From positions 551,639 through 615,638 of the forward strand of contig NZ_BJKN01000001.1 of NCBI RefSeq assembly GCF_006538365.1: a DNA stretch of 64,000 nucleotides. The letters run 5' to 3'. A program made the position numbers and the translations under genes. This stretch comes from Moorella sp. E308F (GTDB lineage Bacteria; Bacillota; DSM-521; Neomoorellales; Neomoorellaceae). The notes beneath the pieces are model-generated. The model ran no database searches, was not told the DNA's origin, and saw only the letters and a program-made list of their open reading frames with translations. Every line of letters starts with the position of its first letter. Position 1 is the stretch's first letter. Shown here piece after piece: positions 54,621 to 63,954 of this stretch.

Positions 54621-55871
54621 TCAATCAAGCTCCGGGTACAGGGGATAGGCCTGGCAGAGTTCGGCGACAATGCCTCGCGCTTCATCAAGTTTCTTGGCAT
54701 CAGGGCCGTAGGAGAGGGCGAGGTCTATAGCCCGGGCTACCATCCGCATGGCGTCGGTATCCATACCCCGGGTGGTCAGCGCAGCTGTGCCCAGGCGGAT
54801 GCCGCTGGTTACGCTGGGCTTTTCCGGGTCGAAGGGGATAGCGTTTTTATTGACGGTTATCTGCACGGAACCCAGGATTTCCTCGGCCTCGCGACCGGTA
54901 ACGCCTTTATTGCGCAGGTCCACGAGGATCAGGTGGTTGTCGGTACCGCCGGATACCAGGTTAAAGCCGTAACCCTGCAAAGCTTCGGCCAGGGTACGGG
55001 CGTTGGCGACAATTCTTTCCTGGTAGCGCTTGAATTCCGGCTGCATGGCTTCCTTCAAGGCCACCGCCTTGGCGGCGATGACGTGCATCAGGGGCCCGCC
55101 CTGGATGCCTGGAAAGACCGCCTTGTCGATTTCCCTGGCGTATTCCCGGGTGGTGAAAATAATACCTCCCCGCGGCCCCCGCATGGTCTTGTGGGTGGTA
55201 GTGGTCACAAAATGGGCGTAAGGTATGGGGCTGGGGTGGATGCCGGCGGCCACCAGGCCGGCAATATGGGCCATGTCCACCATGAGAAGGGCGCCGACTT
55301 CGTCGGCTATCTCCCGGAAACGGGCAAAATCGATTACCCGCGGGTATGCGCTGGCCCCGGCGACAATTAGCTTGGGCCTTACTTCCCGTGCTATCCGGGC
55401 CACTTCATCGTAATCAATCCGCCCGGTATCGGGGTTGACGCCGTAAAAGGAAAAATTATAATACCGGCCGGAGATGCTGACCGGGCTACCGTGAGTCAGG
55501 TGACCGCCGTGGGCCAGGTTCATCCCCAGGGCTTTATCGCCCGGCTTTAGGACAGCGAGGTAGACGGCTGTATTGGCCTGGCTGCCGGAATGGGGCTGGA
55601 CGTTGGCATGTTCAGCGCCAAAGAGGACTTTGGCCCGTTCCCGGGCCAGGTTTTCGACCACATCTACCCACTCGCAGCCGCCGTAATACCGTTTGCCCGG
55701 GTAACCTTCGGCGTACTTATTGGTCAGAACCGAACTGTAGGTTTCCATGACGGCCCGGCTGACAAAGTTCTCCGAGGCGATGAGTTCCAGGTGGGTACGC
55801 TGGCGTTGCAACTCACCCTTGACGGCCTCAACCAGTTCCGGGTCCACCCGCGCTACGGTTTCTAAGTTCAT
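54621..55871 (-). CDS. glyA: Serine hydroxymethyltransferase
   Basis: 416 residues. A PLP enzyme interconverting serine and glycine with tetrahydrofolate; the PLP Lys is in [15 protein letters not shown]. Other hallmarks are [40 protein letters not shown] and [19 protein letters not shown]. In an acetogen it would also link one-carbon units to the folate branch. GGAGGGAAA lies upstream of the ATG. The leader 55872-56006 has no gene and no riboswitch that I recognise. Confidence 0.97.
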   Translation of the reverse strand: MNLETVARVDPELVEAVKGELQRQRTHLELIASENFVSRAVMETYSSVLTNKYAEGYPGKRYYGGCEWVDVVENLARERAKVLFGAEHANVQPHSGSQANTAVYLAVLKPGDKALGMNLAHGGHLTHGSPVSISGRYYNFSFYGVNPDTGRIDYDEVARIAREVRPKLIVAGASAYPRVIDFARFREIADEVGALLMVDMAHIAGLVAAGIHPSPIPYAHFVTTTTHKTMRGPRGGIIFTTREYAREIDKAVFPGIQGGPLMHVIAAKAVALKEAMQPEFKRYQERIVANARTLAEALQGYGFNLVSGGTDNHLILVDLRNKGVTGREAEEILGSVQITVNKNAIPFDPEKPSVTSGIRLGTAALTTRGMDTDAMRMVARAIDLALSYGPDAKKLDEARGIVAELCQAYPLYPELD

Positions 55872-56006
55872 TAAAATTTCCCTCCTGTTTTTGCTGCTGG
55901 AAACTCTTCCTCTACCAGCTTCTAACTTCCTGGTTCTGGCTCCTCATCCTTATCTCGCCTCAAGCTGCAGCAGCCGGTTATTTCTCCTGCCTTTTAACTA
56001 CCCTGA

Positions 56007-56103
56007 AAATAACTTCGCTCCAGGCTGGCATTGTTTTTGCTCGCTCCAAACAAATGCCATCCCGTTATTTTCATCCTTCTGATGGTGCCGGGTTAGCGGT
56101 ATG
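56007..56103 (-). repeat. 97-bp palindromic element, copy A
   Basis: It differs from copy B (57217-57313) at three positions. On the minus strand it has nested inverted repeats: an outer GAAAATAAC/GTTATTTTC and an inner TGGCAT/ATGCCA near the centre. It encodes the last seven codons (NPAPSEG) and the stop of the 56071 gene. Confidence 0.8.
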
Positions 56104-56667
56104 AGGGTCTTGTTCCCTCTGAAATCTATATACAGCCCGTTCACCACCAATCAAGGGTGGGCGCGTCCGAGCCGCCGTTACGGGGGCGCTGCCGATGGTT
56201 TTGACCTGCAGGCGGACGGGCACGGCTACCGGCCGCAGGTGCATGCCGATGAGGGTGGCGCCGATATCCAGGCCGGCATGGGCCTGGAGCCCGGCGACCA
56301 CCACCGGCCGGTGCAGGGCGGAAAAAGCCGCCGCGGCCAGAGAACCGCCGGCCTTTGGCGCCGGAACGACTGTTACCACCGGCAGGTTGTAAAGCCTGGC
56401 GGCGCCGGCCTCGATGACCAGGGCCCTGTTTAAATGCTCGCAGCACTGGGCTGCCAGGTACACCTGGGCGGCATTGGTGGCCTGGAGCAGGCCCGCTACC
56501 ACGGCCTGCCCGATTTCCAGGGAAGAGGCCGTGCCAATCCTCTGGCCCGTAATCTCACTGGTGCTGCAGCCGGCTACCAGGATCTGGCCGGGCTTTAGAG
56601 CGGCAACTTCAATAAGTTCCATGGCAGCTGCTTTAACCGCCGCTGTAATGGCGCTTAAGTCGGCCAT
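56071..56667 (-). CDS. ywlG: YwlG-family (TIGR01440/DUF436) protein
   Basis: 198 residues. The conserved line LVAGCSTSEITGQRIGTASS is followed by AAQCCEHLNRALVIE and HAGLDIGATLIGMHLRPVAV, the marks of this family of unknown function. The Cys/His clusters suggest metal or nucleotide binding, but this is not established. Its last residues, ANPAPSEG, come from the palindromic element and are shared with the unrelated phosphatase at 57281. The order with rpiB and ywlE upstream and glyA downstream matches Bacillus. Confidence 0.88.
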   Translation of the reverse strand: MADLSAITAAVKAAAMELIEVAALKPGQILVAGCSTSEITGQRIGTASSLEIGQAVVAGLLQATNAAQVYLAAQCCEHLNRALVIEAGAARLYNLPVVTVVPAPKAGGSLAAAAFSALHRPVVVAGLQAHAGLDIGATLIGMHLRPVAVPVRLQVKTIGSAPVTAARTRPPLIGGERAVYRFQREQDPHTANPAPSEG

Positions 56668-56684
56668 TCTATCCGTCCTTTCTC

Positions 56685-57143
56685 CTACTTTTCCTGGCAG
56701 CGGTAACTGGCCTCTATGGCACTAATTTTGGCCACCCGGCGGGCATGACGGCCGCCGCTGAAGCCGGCCGCCAGCCAGGTGGCGACAATTTCCAGGGCCA
56801 GGCCGGGACCGATGACCCGCTCGCCCATGGTCAGGATATTGGCATCATTATGTTCCCGCGCCGCCCGGGCTGAAAAGGTATCGTGGCAAAGGGCGGCGCG
56901 AATGCCGGGGACTTTATTGGCCGCGATGCAGACGCCGATCCCCGTGCCGCAACAGAGGATGCCCCGATCGTATTCACCGCTGGCCACAGCTTCGGCCACC
57001 TTACGGGCATAGTCAGGGTAATCTACCGCGCTGGCATCATAGGTGCCGAAATCGTGATTGGCAATACCCTGCCGGTCCAGGTACTCTTTAATTGCTGCCT
57101 TGAGGTGAAAACCGCCGTGATCACTACCCAGGGCGACGCGCAA
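56685..57143 (-). CDS. rpiB: Ribose-5-phosphate isomerase B
   Basis: 152 residues. MRVALGSDHGGFHLKAAIKE and GILCCGTGIGVCIAANKVPG (catalytic Cys) mark the RpiB/LacAB family, followed by the conserved AREHNDANILTMGERVIGPG. It interconverts ribose-5-phosphate and ribulose-5-phosphate. Between ywlE and ywlG, as in Bacillus. Confidence 0.95.
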   Translation of the reverse strand: MRVALGSDHGGFHLKAAIKEYLDRQGIANHDFGTYDASAVDYPDYARKVAEAVASGEYDRGILCCGTGIGVCIAANKVPGIRAALCHDTFSARAAREHNDANILTMGERVIGPGLALEIVATWLAAGFSGGRHARRVAKISAIEASYRCQEK

Positions 57144-57216
57144 TTTAACTGCACCTCTTGCCGTAAAGATTAAATACTATTTAATTATTCGCCGTGTTAA
57201 CGCTAATTCCTGCTGC

Positions 57217-57313
57217 AAATAACTTCTCTCCAGGCTGGCATTGTTTTTGCTCGCTCCAAACAAATGCCAGCCCGTTATTTTCATCCTTCTGATGGTGCCG
57301 GGTTAGCGGCATG
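57217..57313 (-). repeat. 97-bp palindromic element, copy B
   Basis: Near-identical partner of copy A, in the same orientation. It covers the last codons and stop of ywlE and part of the gap before rpiB. Outer arms on the minus strand are GAAAATAAC and GTTATTTGC, with inner GGCTGGCAT/ATGCCAGCC. Confidence 0.8.
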
Positions 57314-57844
57314 GGTGTCTTGGGTATATTTCTCCAGGGCCTGTCCTATAAGGCTGGCCAGTTCCCTGGCAGTAGCCTGGTAAATTTCCAGGGGGCGGCC
57401 AAAGGGATCGGGAATATCGTCATCAACACTAGCGGACTGTTCTCCTGCGGCCGCCTTTGCACCCGCCTCTTCCCGCAGCTCCTCCCGGGAGGGCTTTTCT
57501 TCTCCTTTCCGGACATACTCCTTCAAGGTAAAGGTTTTGCCCCTGGCGGCCGGGTAAAACTGCAGGAGAAATTCCTTGTGGGACCTGGTCATGGTTAAAA
57601 TCAGGTCGGCGTCTTCCACCAAGGCCCCTGTAACCTGCCGGGCGCGGTGATCCTGGAGATTAATGCCCATGGCCGCCAGTGCCTGGATGGCTTCCGGTGT
57701 CGCCGGGTCGCCCTCCCGGGCTGCCAGGCCGGCCGAGGCAATAGCAATATCTAAACCCCGTTCATCCTTTATGCGGGAGGCAATGGCCGCCGCCATGCTG
57801 CTGCGGCAGGTGTTACCGGTACAAATAAAAAGAATACCCGGCAT
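57281..57844 (-). CDS. ywlE: Low-molecular-weight phosphatase, YwlE-type protein-arginine phosphatase
   Basis: 187 residues. The signature CTGNTCRSSM holds the nucleophile C8 and R14; T12 is the residue that favours phospho-arginine over phospho-tyrosine in Bacillus YwlE. The general acid Asp is in IPDPFGRPLEIY. A long insert (KGEEKPSREELREEAGAKAA) makes it larger than the usual 150 residues. The C-terminal ANPAPSEG is encoded by the palindromic element. The matching kinase McsB is not in the window. Confidence 0.9.
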   Translation of the reverse strand: MPGILFICTGNTCRSSMAAAIASRIKDERGLDIAIASAGLAAREGDPATPEAIQALAAMGINLQDHRARQVTGALVEDADLILTMTRSHKEFLLQFYPAARGKTFTLKEYVRKGEEKPSREELREEAGAKAAAGEQSASVDDDIPDPFGRPLEIYQATARELASLIGQALEKYTQDTHAANPAPSEG

Positions 57845-57847
57845 ATC

Positions 57848-58432
57848 CTATACCCCCATCAACATTTTTAAGCCGATACCTACCAGAATCAGGCCGCCGA
57901 CAATCTCGGCCCTGCTGCCCAGGTAGGCGCCCAGGCGCCGGCCGGCCAGGAGCCCCAAGGCCGTCATGGTCCCGGCAATAAAGCCCATGGTCAGGACCGT
58001 CAGAGGGATATTGACGCTGATGGCGCCGAGGCCAAAGCCGACGCTGAGGGCATCCAGGCTAACGCTGCCGGCCATGAGCAGGACGGCCATCAGGCCGCCG
58101 ATCACGCTCTCCTGGCCTGGTACGGCCCGCAGCACCTGCCCGGCCAGACCGCCGCCTTCTTTCGGGGAGGCAACAGCCTCCCAGAGCATCAGCCCGCCTA
58201 TGCCGGCCAGGACCAGGGCGCCGATAATGGCCGCCAGTTTCCCCAGGATCCGGCCCAGGAGCAGGCCCAGGTAGAGCCCCGTCAGGGGCATAATGATGTG
58301 AAAAACACCCACCGTCCCGGCGAAGAGCAGGGCCTGCCGGCCCCGGAGGCCTCCCAGGGCCAGGCCGGTAGCCAGGGAAAAGGCATCGGTCCCCAGGGCC
58401 ATGGCTACCAGGATGAGACCTAAAGGCTCCAT
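57848..58432 (-). CDS. mntP: Manganese efflux pump MntP
   Basis: 194 residues from the ATG at 58432 (GGAGGT 7 nt upstream); a longer in-frame start would run through the ywlC 3' end. Six membrane helices, with the paired acidic motifs ALGTDAFSLATGLALGG and AGSVSLDALSVGFGLG of the MntP (DUF204) family. Exports Mn(II) from the cytoplasm. No mntP-type riboswitch is seen; the gene follows ywlC by 14 nt and probably shares its transcript. Confidence 0.92.
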   Translation of the reverse strand: MEPLGLILVAMALGTDAFSLATGLALGGLRGRQALLFAGTVGVFHIIMPLTGLYLGLLLGRILGKLAAIIGALVLAGIGGLMLWEAVASPKEGGGLAGQVLRAVPGQESVIGGLMAVLLMAGSVSLDALSVGFGLGAISVNIPLTVLTMGFIAGTMTALGLLAGRRLGAYLGSRAEIVGGLILVGIGLKMLMGV

Positions 58433-58446
58433 GTCAATACCTCCAC

Positions 58447-59517
58447 TTAAGCATGGATGATGCGGTTGGCTGCTGACTTGCGCAGGCGGTTCATAATGGC
58501 CAGGCCCAGGCCTTCTTCGGCAATGGCTTCGGCCAGAATGATGTCGGCCCGGTGGCGGTCGCAGTTGCGCAGCGCGTTGAAGAGATTGGCGGCAATGGTA
58601 GCCGGCTGGGAGCGGCTGCCCAGGACCTCCAGGTAATCCGGCCGGGGGTCCTGCTGGTAGGCCGCGGCCGTTTCTCGGGTTGCCAGGACGGCCACCCGGC
58701 GCCCCCCTTGCTGCCACGCTGCCACCAGGGCGCGGATCTTGGCCGTCACCCGCTCCAGCTCACCGGTAACGACAAAAACTTCGCCCCGTGGGGCATAGTG
58801 TTTGTACTTCATTCCCGGGGCGCGCGGCTGCGCTACCTGGCTGCCACGGACGGCCGGGTCAATGGCGACTTCGCCGAGAACGGCTTTGAGCTCCTCATAG
58901 GTCACTCCCCCCGGTCTTAAAATGGTGGGCACCGGGGTTGTCAGGTCCAGGACCGTTGATTCTACCCCCACGGTAGCCGGCCCGCCATCGACGACGGCAT
59001 CGATCTTGCCCCTCAGGTCCTTAAGGACGTGCCGGCCGGTGGTAGGGCTGGGACGTCCGGAGATATTGGCGCTGGGCGCGGCTATGGGCAGGCGGGCGAC
59101 CCGGATGAGGGCCTGGGCTACCGGGTGGGCAGGCATGCGGATGCCTACCGTATCCAGGCCGGCGGTCACGATATCCGGGATCAGGTCGCCCCGCGGCAGG
59201 ACCAGGGTCAGGGGCCCGGGCCAGAAGCGCTGCATGAGCAGGGTCGCCCGCGGCGGCAGGTAGGCCACCAGGTCCTGGACATCCCGGAAACTGGCAATAT
59301 GGACAATAAGGGGGTTGTCGGCCGGCCGTCCCTTGGCGCGAAAGATACGCCGCACCGCTCGGCTGTCCAGGGCATTGGCCCCCAGGCCGTAGACCGTTTC
59401 CGTGGGGAAGGCCACCACCCCGCCCCGGTTAAGAATCCGGGCTACCAGGCGAATTTTATGGAGTTCCGGCACGCGGGGGTCTATTTTTAAGTATTTCGTT
59501 CGCTTACCCACAGCCAC
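58447..59517 (-). CDS. ywlC: L-threonylcarbamoyladenylate synthase (Sua5/YwlC)
   Basis: 356 residues from the GTG at 59517, with GAGGTG 6 nt upstream; an earlier frame lacks a site. The YrdC/TsaC domain (about 20-210) has VVAFPTETVYGLGANALDSR, FRAKGRPADNPLIVHI and PSANISGRPSPTTGRHV. A linker and a C-terminal Sua5 domain (about 225-350) follow. It makes threonylcarbamoyl-AMP for the t6A37 tRNA modification. Order prmC-ywlC-mntP-ywlE is as in Bacillus. Confidence 0.95.
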   Translation of the reverse strand: MAVGKRTKYLKIDPRVPELHKIRLVARILNRGGVVAFPTETVYGLGANALDSRAVRRIFRAKGRPADNPLIVHIASFRDVQDLVAYLPPRATLLMQRFWPGPLTLVLPRGDLIPDIVTAGLDTVGIRMPAHPVAQALIRVARLPIAAPSANISGRPSPTTGRHVLKDLRGKIDAVVDGGPATVGVESTVLDLTTPVPTILRPGGVTYEELKAVLGEVAIDPAVRGSQVAQPRAPGMKYKHYAPRGEVFVVTGELERVTAKIRALVAAWQQGGRRVAVLATRETAAAYQQDPRPDYLEVLGSRSQPATIAANLFNALRNCDRHRADIILAEAIAEEGLGLAIMNRLRKSAANRIIHA

Positions 59518-59548
59518 CCATTTCACCTCTATGTATTTATCGCAGTTA

Positions 59549-60406
59549 TTATTCTTCCCGGCGATAGGCCAGGAAACAACGATCGCGGCCGCCATAATCG
59601 GGTAACACCGCCATATCCCGGTAAGCCCCGGTGGACGCTGCCAGCTCCAGGACGGCCCTGCCTTGATTATACCCTATTTCCAGGGCCAGGAGCCCTCCTG
59701 CCTTTAAAACTTCCGGTGCCCCGGGTAACAGGACATGGTAGGCGCGCAAACCGTCGGGGCCGCCGTCCAGGGCCAGGCGCGGCTCGGCCCGGACCTCCGG
59801 CGGCAGCCTGTCCAGCTCGGCCGCAGGTATGTAGGGAGGGTTGGCCACCAGGGCGTCTAACTTTAAACCCTTAAGGGGCGCCAAAAAATCGCCCTGCAGG
59901 AAAGTAACCCGGCCTGCCAGGCCTAAAGCGCGGGCATTCTGCCGGGCTACATCCAGGGCTGCCGGGCTTATATCAGTGGCGTAAACTTTGGCGTTGGGCA
60001 GGTAGTAGGCCAGGCTTAAAGCTATGGCCCCGCTGCCCGTGCCGCAATCGGCAATAACAGAACTTCCCCTTGCGTCAAGGCGCTCTAAGACGGCTTCCAC
60101 CACCACTTCCGTATCCCGGCGGGGGATTAAAACCGCAGGGGTAACTTTAAACTCCAGAGACATGAACTCCTGGCTGCCGGTAAGGTACTGGAGGGGGTAC
60201 CCGGCCACCCGGCGCTCCACGGCCGGCCAAAACCTGGCCGCAACGGCAGGCTCCAGTTCCTCCTCCAGACGGGCCAGGAGCTGGGGCCGGGTATACCGTC
60301 CGGCCCAGCCGAGCAGTACTTCCGCCTCCAGGCGAGGCCGGGGTATTCCTGCCGCCGCAAATTTCAGGCTTGCTTCTTTTAAGGCTTCCTGGAGGGTCAA
60401 CGCCAA
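59549..60406 (-). CDS. prmC: Release factor glutamine methyltransferase
   Basis: 285 residues. An N-terminal helical domain precedes a Rossmann methyltransferase with the SAM motif DCGTGSGAIALSLAYYLP and the catalytic NPPYIPAAEL. It methylates the Gln of the GGQ motif of release factors. It starts 4 nt after the prfA stop, its substrate's gene. Confidence 0.96.
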   Translation of the reverse strand: MALTLQEALKEASLKFAAAGIPRPRLEAEVLLGWAGRYTRPQLLARLEEELEPAVAARFWPAVERRVAGYPLQYLTGSQEFMSLEFKVTPAVLIPRRDTEVVVEAVLERLDARGSSVIADCGTGSGAIALSLAYYLPNAKVYATDISPAALDVARQNARALGLAGRVTFLQGDFLAPLKGLKLDALVANPPYIPAAELDRLPPEVRAEPRLALDGGPDGLRAYHVLLPGAPEVLKAGGLLALEIGYNQGRAVLELAASTGAYRDMAVLPDYGGRDRCFLAYRREE

Positions 60407-60410
60407 TGCC

Positions 60411-61481
60411 TTAAGCCTCCATATTCTTTAACCTTTCGGCCTGATCACTGGTCACCAGGGCGTCGATGATTTCGTCCAGCTCGCCATCCAGGATGGTATC
60501 CAGGTGGTGCAGGGTCAGGCCGATGCGGTGGTCGGTGACCCGGTTCTGGGGAAAATTGTAGGTGCGGATCCGCTCGCTGCGGTCACCGGTACCCACCTGG
60601 GAGCGCCGTTCGGCCGCCAGTTCTCCCTCCTGTTCAGCCCTGGCCATATCCAGGAGCCGCGCCCGCAGGACTTTCAGTGCCTTCTCCTTATTCTTCAGCT
60701 GGGATTTCTCGTCCTGGCAGGATACTACCAGGCCTGTCGGGAGGTGGGTGATCCGTACCGCCGAGTAAGTGGTGTTAACGGACTGGCCCCCGGGCCCGCT
60801 GGAACAAAAGATGTCAATCCGCAGGTCCTCGGGGTTTATCTCTACATCTACTTCTTCCGCTTCTGGCAGGACGGCTACGGTTGCTGTGGAGGTATGAATC
60901 CGCCCGCCGGACTCGGTAGTAGGGATGCGCTGCACCCGGTGGACGCCGCTTTCAAACTTCAGGCGGCTGTACACTCCCTGGCCTTCAATCAGGAAAATAA
61001 TCTCCTTGAAGCCTCCCAGTTCCGTAGGATGGGAGCTCATAATCTCCGTCCGCCAGCGTTTTTTTTCCGCATAGCGCTGGTACATGCGGAAAAGGTCGCC
61101 GGCAAAAAGGGCCGCTTCATCGCCGCCGGCTCCGGCCCGGATCTCCATGATGATGTTCTTTTCGTCGTTGGGATCTTTGGGCAGGAGCAGGATCTTTAAC
61201 TGCCGTTCCAGGTTCTCCCTTTCCTCTTCCAGGCGTTTTATTTCATCTGTAAGGAAGTCGCGGAACTCCGGATCCTTTTCTTCTTCCAGAAGGTTGCGGC
61301 TTTCTTCCAGGTCGGACATGACCCGGCGATACTGGCGAAAGGTCATAACTATTTCTTCCAGGGCCGCGTGGGCCCGGGCATGCTTCTGCAATTGCTCCGG
61401 GTCGGCTATTACTGCCGGGTCGCCCATGAGCCGTCCCAGCTCTTCATATTTAGCTTCGATCTGTTCTAGCTTCTCCAGCAA
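60411..61481 (-). CDS. prfA: Peptide chain release factor 1
   Basis: 356 residues, usual length. The catalytic GGQ lies in [20 protein letters not shown]. The middle has [20 protein letters not shown] and the C-terminus [20 protein letters not shown], all RF1-typical. It ends translation at UAA and UAG. Upstream lies a diverged half copy of the palindromic element, then the DUF1385 gene. Confidence 0.97.
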   Translation of the reverse strand: MLEKLEQIEAKYEELGRLMGDPAVIADPEQLQKHARAHAALEEIVMTFRQYRRVMSDLEESRNLLEEEKDPEFRDFLTDEIKRLEEERENLERQLKILLLPKDPNDEKNIIMEIRAGAGGDEAALFAGDLFRMYQRYAEKKRWRTEIMSSHPTELGGFKEIIFLIEGQGVYSRLKFESGVHRVQRIPTTESGGRIHTSTATVAVLPEAEEVDVEINPEDLRIDIFCSSGPGGQSVNTTYSAVRITHLPTGLVVSCQDEKSQLKNKEKALKVLRARLLDMARAEQEGELAAERRSQVGTGDRSERIRTYNFPQNRVTDHRIGLTLHHLDTILDGELDEIIDALVTSDQAERLKNMEA

Positions 61482-61495
61482 ATGGCATCACCTCT

Positions 61496-61546
61496 TTTCT
61501 TACCCTGAGAAAACAACTCCCCTCCAGGCCGGCACCTTTTTGCGCT
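61496..61546 (-). repeat. Diverged half copy of the palindromic element
   Basis: On the minus strand GGAGCGCAAAAAGGTGCCGG, then CCTGGAGGGGAGTTGTTTTC and TCAGGGTA, aligns with the right half of copies A and B with several differences. It lies in the gap between the DUF1385 gene and prfA. Confidence 0.45.
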
Positions 61547-61610
61547 CCCCTGGCCCTCGCGGAGCGCCCGCACTCAACTCTTTTAAGTAGCAGCTGCTCA
61601 GGTCAAAAGC

Positions 61611-62552
61611 TTATGCGAAAGCATCACTTTCCCGATGGGGCTTTTCCCGCACCGCCTCCAGGGCGGCCAGGGCTACCTCCAGCATGCCGTCGTCGGGCTC
61701 CCGTGTAGTAAGTTTCTGCAGCCAGAGTCCCGGGGCGGCTATGGCCCGCACCAGGGGTACGTTTAAATGGCGGCCGGTGAATTTGAGCAGTTCATAGGCC
61801 AGGCCGGCTACTACCGGTAGCAACACCAGGCGGGAGGCCAGGCGCCAGGCAATTCCACCCCGGCCAACGATAGAAAAAAAGACAATAGTTAATACCAGGA
61901 CCAGCAGGAGAAAACTGGTACCGCACCGGGGGTGCAGGGTCGGATAGGACCGCACCGTTTCCACCCTTAAATCTTCTCCTGCCTCAAGGGCATTAATTAC
62001 TTTATGCTCGGCCCCGTGATACTGGAAGACGCGCTGGACGTCTTTGACCCGGCCAATGGCCGCCACGTAGCCTAAAAAGAGGAGCATCCTGAGCAGCCCC
62101 TCGACTACATTCTGCCAGAAGATAGATAAATGGTTATGGAGGAGCAGGGCCGCCCCGGCCGGAAGGAGGACAAAGAAACCCACGGTTGCCGCCAGGGCAA
62201 TGGCTACCGTCAGGACCAGGTCCCTGGTGCTTAACTCCTCCTCTTCTCCCTCCATAGCCTGGTTGGCCGAAAAGGTTAGATACCGGATACCCAGGATTAA
62301 AGACTCAAATAAGGCCACAACGCCGCGGAGCAGGGGCAGTTTTAAAACAGGGTAACGGGCAGTGATGGAACTGTTGGGTTCGGCCTCGACCAGGATCTCG
62401 CCGCCGGCTTTACGGATGGCTACTGCCGTTTTGTGCGGCCCCCGCATCATCACGCCCTCAATGACGGCCTGGCCGCCGTATTGCACCTCGGGGGCCGCCG
62501 GCAATAGGAAAAAGCAGAGCCTGCGGCTCCGCCTTCTTGCCCTAGCGACCAT
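61611..62552 (-). CDS. DUF1385 (YqhQ-like) membrane protein
   Basis: 313 residues from the ATG at 62552, which overlaps the rpmE stop by 11 nt; a GTG at the EVQYGGQAV line is an alternative start. Family lines [20 protein letters not shown] and [20 protein letters not shown], then [17 protein letters not shown], are clear. Several membrane helices lie at about 115-260. The function is unestablished. The position between rpmE and prfA is conserved in many Firmicutes. Confidence 0.88.
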   Translation of the reverse strand: MVARARRRSRRLCFFLLPAAPEVQYGGQAVIEGVMMRGPHKTAVAIRKAGGEILVEAEPNSSITARYPVLKLPLLRGVVALFESLILGIRYLTFSANQAMEGEEEELSTRDLVLTVAIALAATVGFFVLLPAGAALLLHNHLSIFWQNVVEGLLRMLLFLGYVAAIGRVKDVQRVFQYHGAEHKVINALEAGEDLRVETVRSYPTLHPRCGTSFLLLVLVLTIVFFSIVGRGGIAWRLASRLVLLPVVAGLAYELLKFTGRHLNVPLVRAIAAPGLWLQKLTTREPDDGMLEVALAALEAVREKPHRESDAFA

Positions 62553-62742
62553 ATTTTTTCCGGAAACGCTCAATCCGCCCGCCACGCTCAACTACCCTTT
62601 GCCGGGTACCGGTGTAAAAGGGATGGCACTGGGAGCATATCTCTACCCGGATCTCTTTTTTTGTGGAGCGTGTCTCAATGACATTACCGCAGGCACATAT
62701 AATCCGCGCTTTGTCGTAATTGGGATGAATATCCGGTTTCAC
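62542..62742 (-). CDS. rpmE: 50S ribosomal protein L31
   Basis: 66 residues starting [20 protein letters not shown]. Four Cys (CACG and CSQC) make it the zinc-containing form. [20 protein letters not shown] is the conserved C-terminal line. The gene upstream, a LysM/M23 protein, is behind its own terminator. Confidence 0.97.
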   Translation of the reverse strand: MKPDIHPNYDKARIICACGNVIETRSTKKEIRVEICSQCHPFYTGTRQRVVERGGRIERFRKKYGR

Positions 62743-62841
62743 GCCATCTTCACCTCCGCGGAAAAATCAAACTCATATCAGTATAACATGAAAGAGCCGC
62801 CAGTGCAAAGAAAAAAATTGGCGCGGAATACCGTTACCATC

Positions 62842-62868
62842 AAAAAAGGCCGGCGAACCGGCCTTTTT
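62842..62868 (-). terminator. Terminator of the LysM/M23 gene
   Basis: AAGGCCGG TTCG CCGGCCTT followed by TTTTGA on the minus strand. The stem begins at the stop codon. Confidence 0.9.
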
Positions 62869-63763
62869 ACCTGTTTAAGAAACGTTCGGGATTGACGGCC
62901 TTGCCCCTTTCCCTGATTTCAAAATGAAGATGGGGACCGGTGGCATTGCCCGTACCACCCACTTCGGCAACGGGCTCGCCGGCCCGGACGTACTCGCCAA
63001 CCTTGACCAGGTTGCGGGAGTTATGGGCATAAACAGTCTCCAGGCCGTTGCCATGGTCGAGTTTAACCATGTTGCCATAGATACCGTTACCCCAGCCGGA
63101 AAAAGTTACCACCCCGGACCAGGCAGCCCGGATTTTATCTCCGACCTTACCTGCTATATCCAGGCCGTGGTGGAACTCATTATCCCGCCAGCCAAAGCCG
63201 GAGGTAATGGCACCGATGAGGGGCCAGAGAAAGGAAATCAGCCTTAAGCTACGGGAAGCAGGTACCGCCTCTACCCTGGTGACCGGTACCCCACCCGGTG
63301 AACCGGGGATGGTAAGGACCATACCAATTCGCAGCCGCCTGGCATCGACAATACCGTTGGCGGCGGCCAGGTTTTCCACGCTGGTGTCAAAACGCCGCGC
63401 AATATCCCAGAGGGTGTCCCCGGCAGCTACCGTATAGCTCTGCTCTGCTTCGTGAGGCAACACCAGGAACTGTCCCGGTACCAGGGCGGCATCAGGTTCC
63501 AGGTAGTTCATCACCGCCACCAGTTCGGGGTCTGTCTGGTAGCGGCGGGCAATGCGTTCCAGGGTATCGCCCTCTTCTACCCGGTAGATGCGGGTATAGT
63601 TATTAACCCGGGCGGCCAATTCCTGGTAGGTTTCCGGGGCGAGGACAGTGGCCACCTGCTGCAAATCCTCGATGACGGCCCCTTGCGCCGGGAGGGCGAA
63701 AAAGCTGTTAACCAGCAGGGCCAACCCCAGGGCCAGGCTTACCGCCATCTTTTTGTACAGCAT
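62867..63763 (-). CDS. Secreted M23 peptidase with two LysM domains
   Basis: 298 residues from the ATG at 63763 (AGGAGTG 5 nt upstream). A signal peptide (about 1-30) ends LPAQGAVIE. LysM domains lie at about 57-100 (YRVEEGDTLERIARRYQTDP) and 107-150 (YTVAAGDTLWDIARRFDTSV). The M23 domain (about 190-298) has its zinc site: H and D in FHHGLDIAG and HLHFEI near the end. LysM binds peptidoglycan, so the enzyme would be a wall endopeptidase; a role in growth or sporulation cannot be told apart. Confidence 0.92.
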   Translation of the reverse strand: MLYKKMAVSLALGLALLVNSFFALPAQGAVIEDLQQVATVLAPETYQELAARVNNYTRIYRVEEGDTLERIARRYQTDPELVAVMNYLEPDAALVPGQFLVLPHEAEQSYTVAAGDTLWDIARRFDTSVENLAAANGIVDARRLRIGMVLTIPGSPGGVPVTRVEAVPASRSLRLISFLWPLIGAITSGFGWRDNEFHHGLDIAGKVGDKIRAAWSGVVTFSGWGNGIYGNMVKLDHGNGLETVYAHNSRNLVKVGEYVRAGEPVAEVGGTGNATGPHLHFEIRERGKAVNPERFLNR

Positions 63764-63841
63764 TTTTTCACTCCTGTTCTTTACCATTATGGTATAAGTT
63801 GCCTTTCTTCCCATTTAGCCTTTATTTTAGCCATACGTGAA

Positions 63842-63869
63842 CAAAAATATACCCCGTTCTGGACGGGGT
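63842..63869 (-). terminator. Terminator upstream of the LysM/M23 gene
   Basis: On the minus strand ACCCCGT and ACGGGGT pair around a 5-nt loop, followed by ATATTTTTGT. It ends the transcript of a gene lying mostly outside the window. Confidence 0.8.
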
Positions 63870-63954
63870 TAGTCTTGCAATTGCCAACTGCCGATTTTGG
63901 CTGGGCTTAGTTTATACTATTTTTAGCATTTTGCTAACGGGGTTGCTAGCCTCA

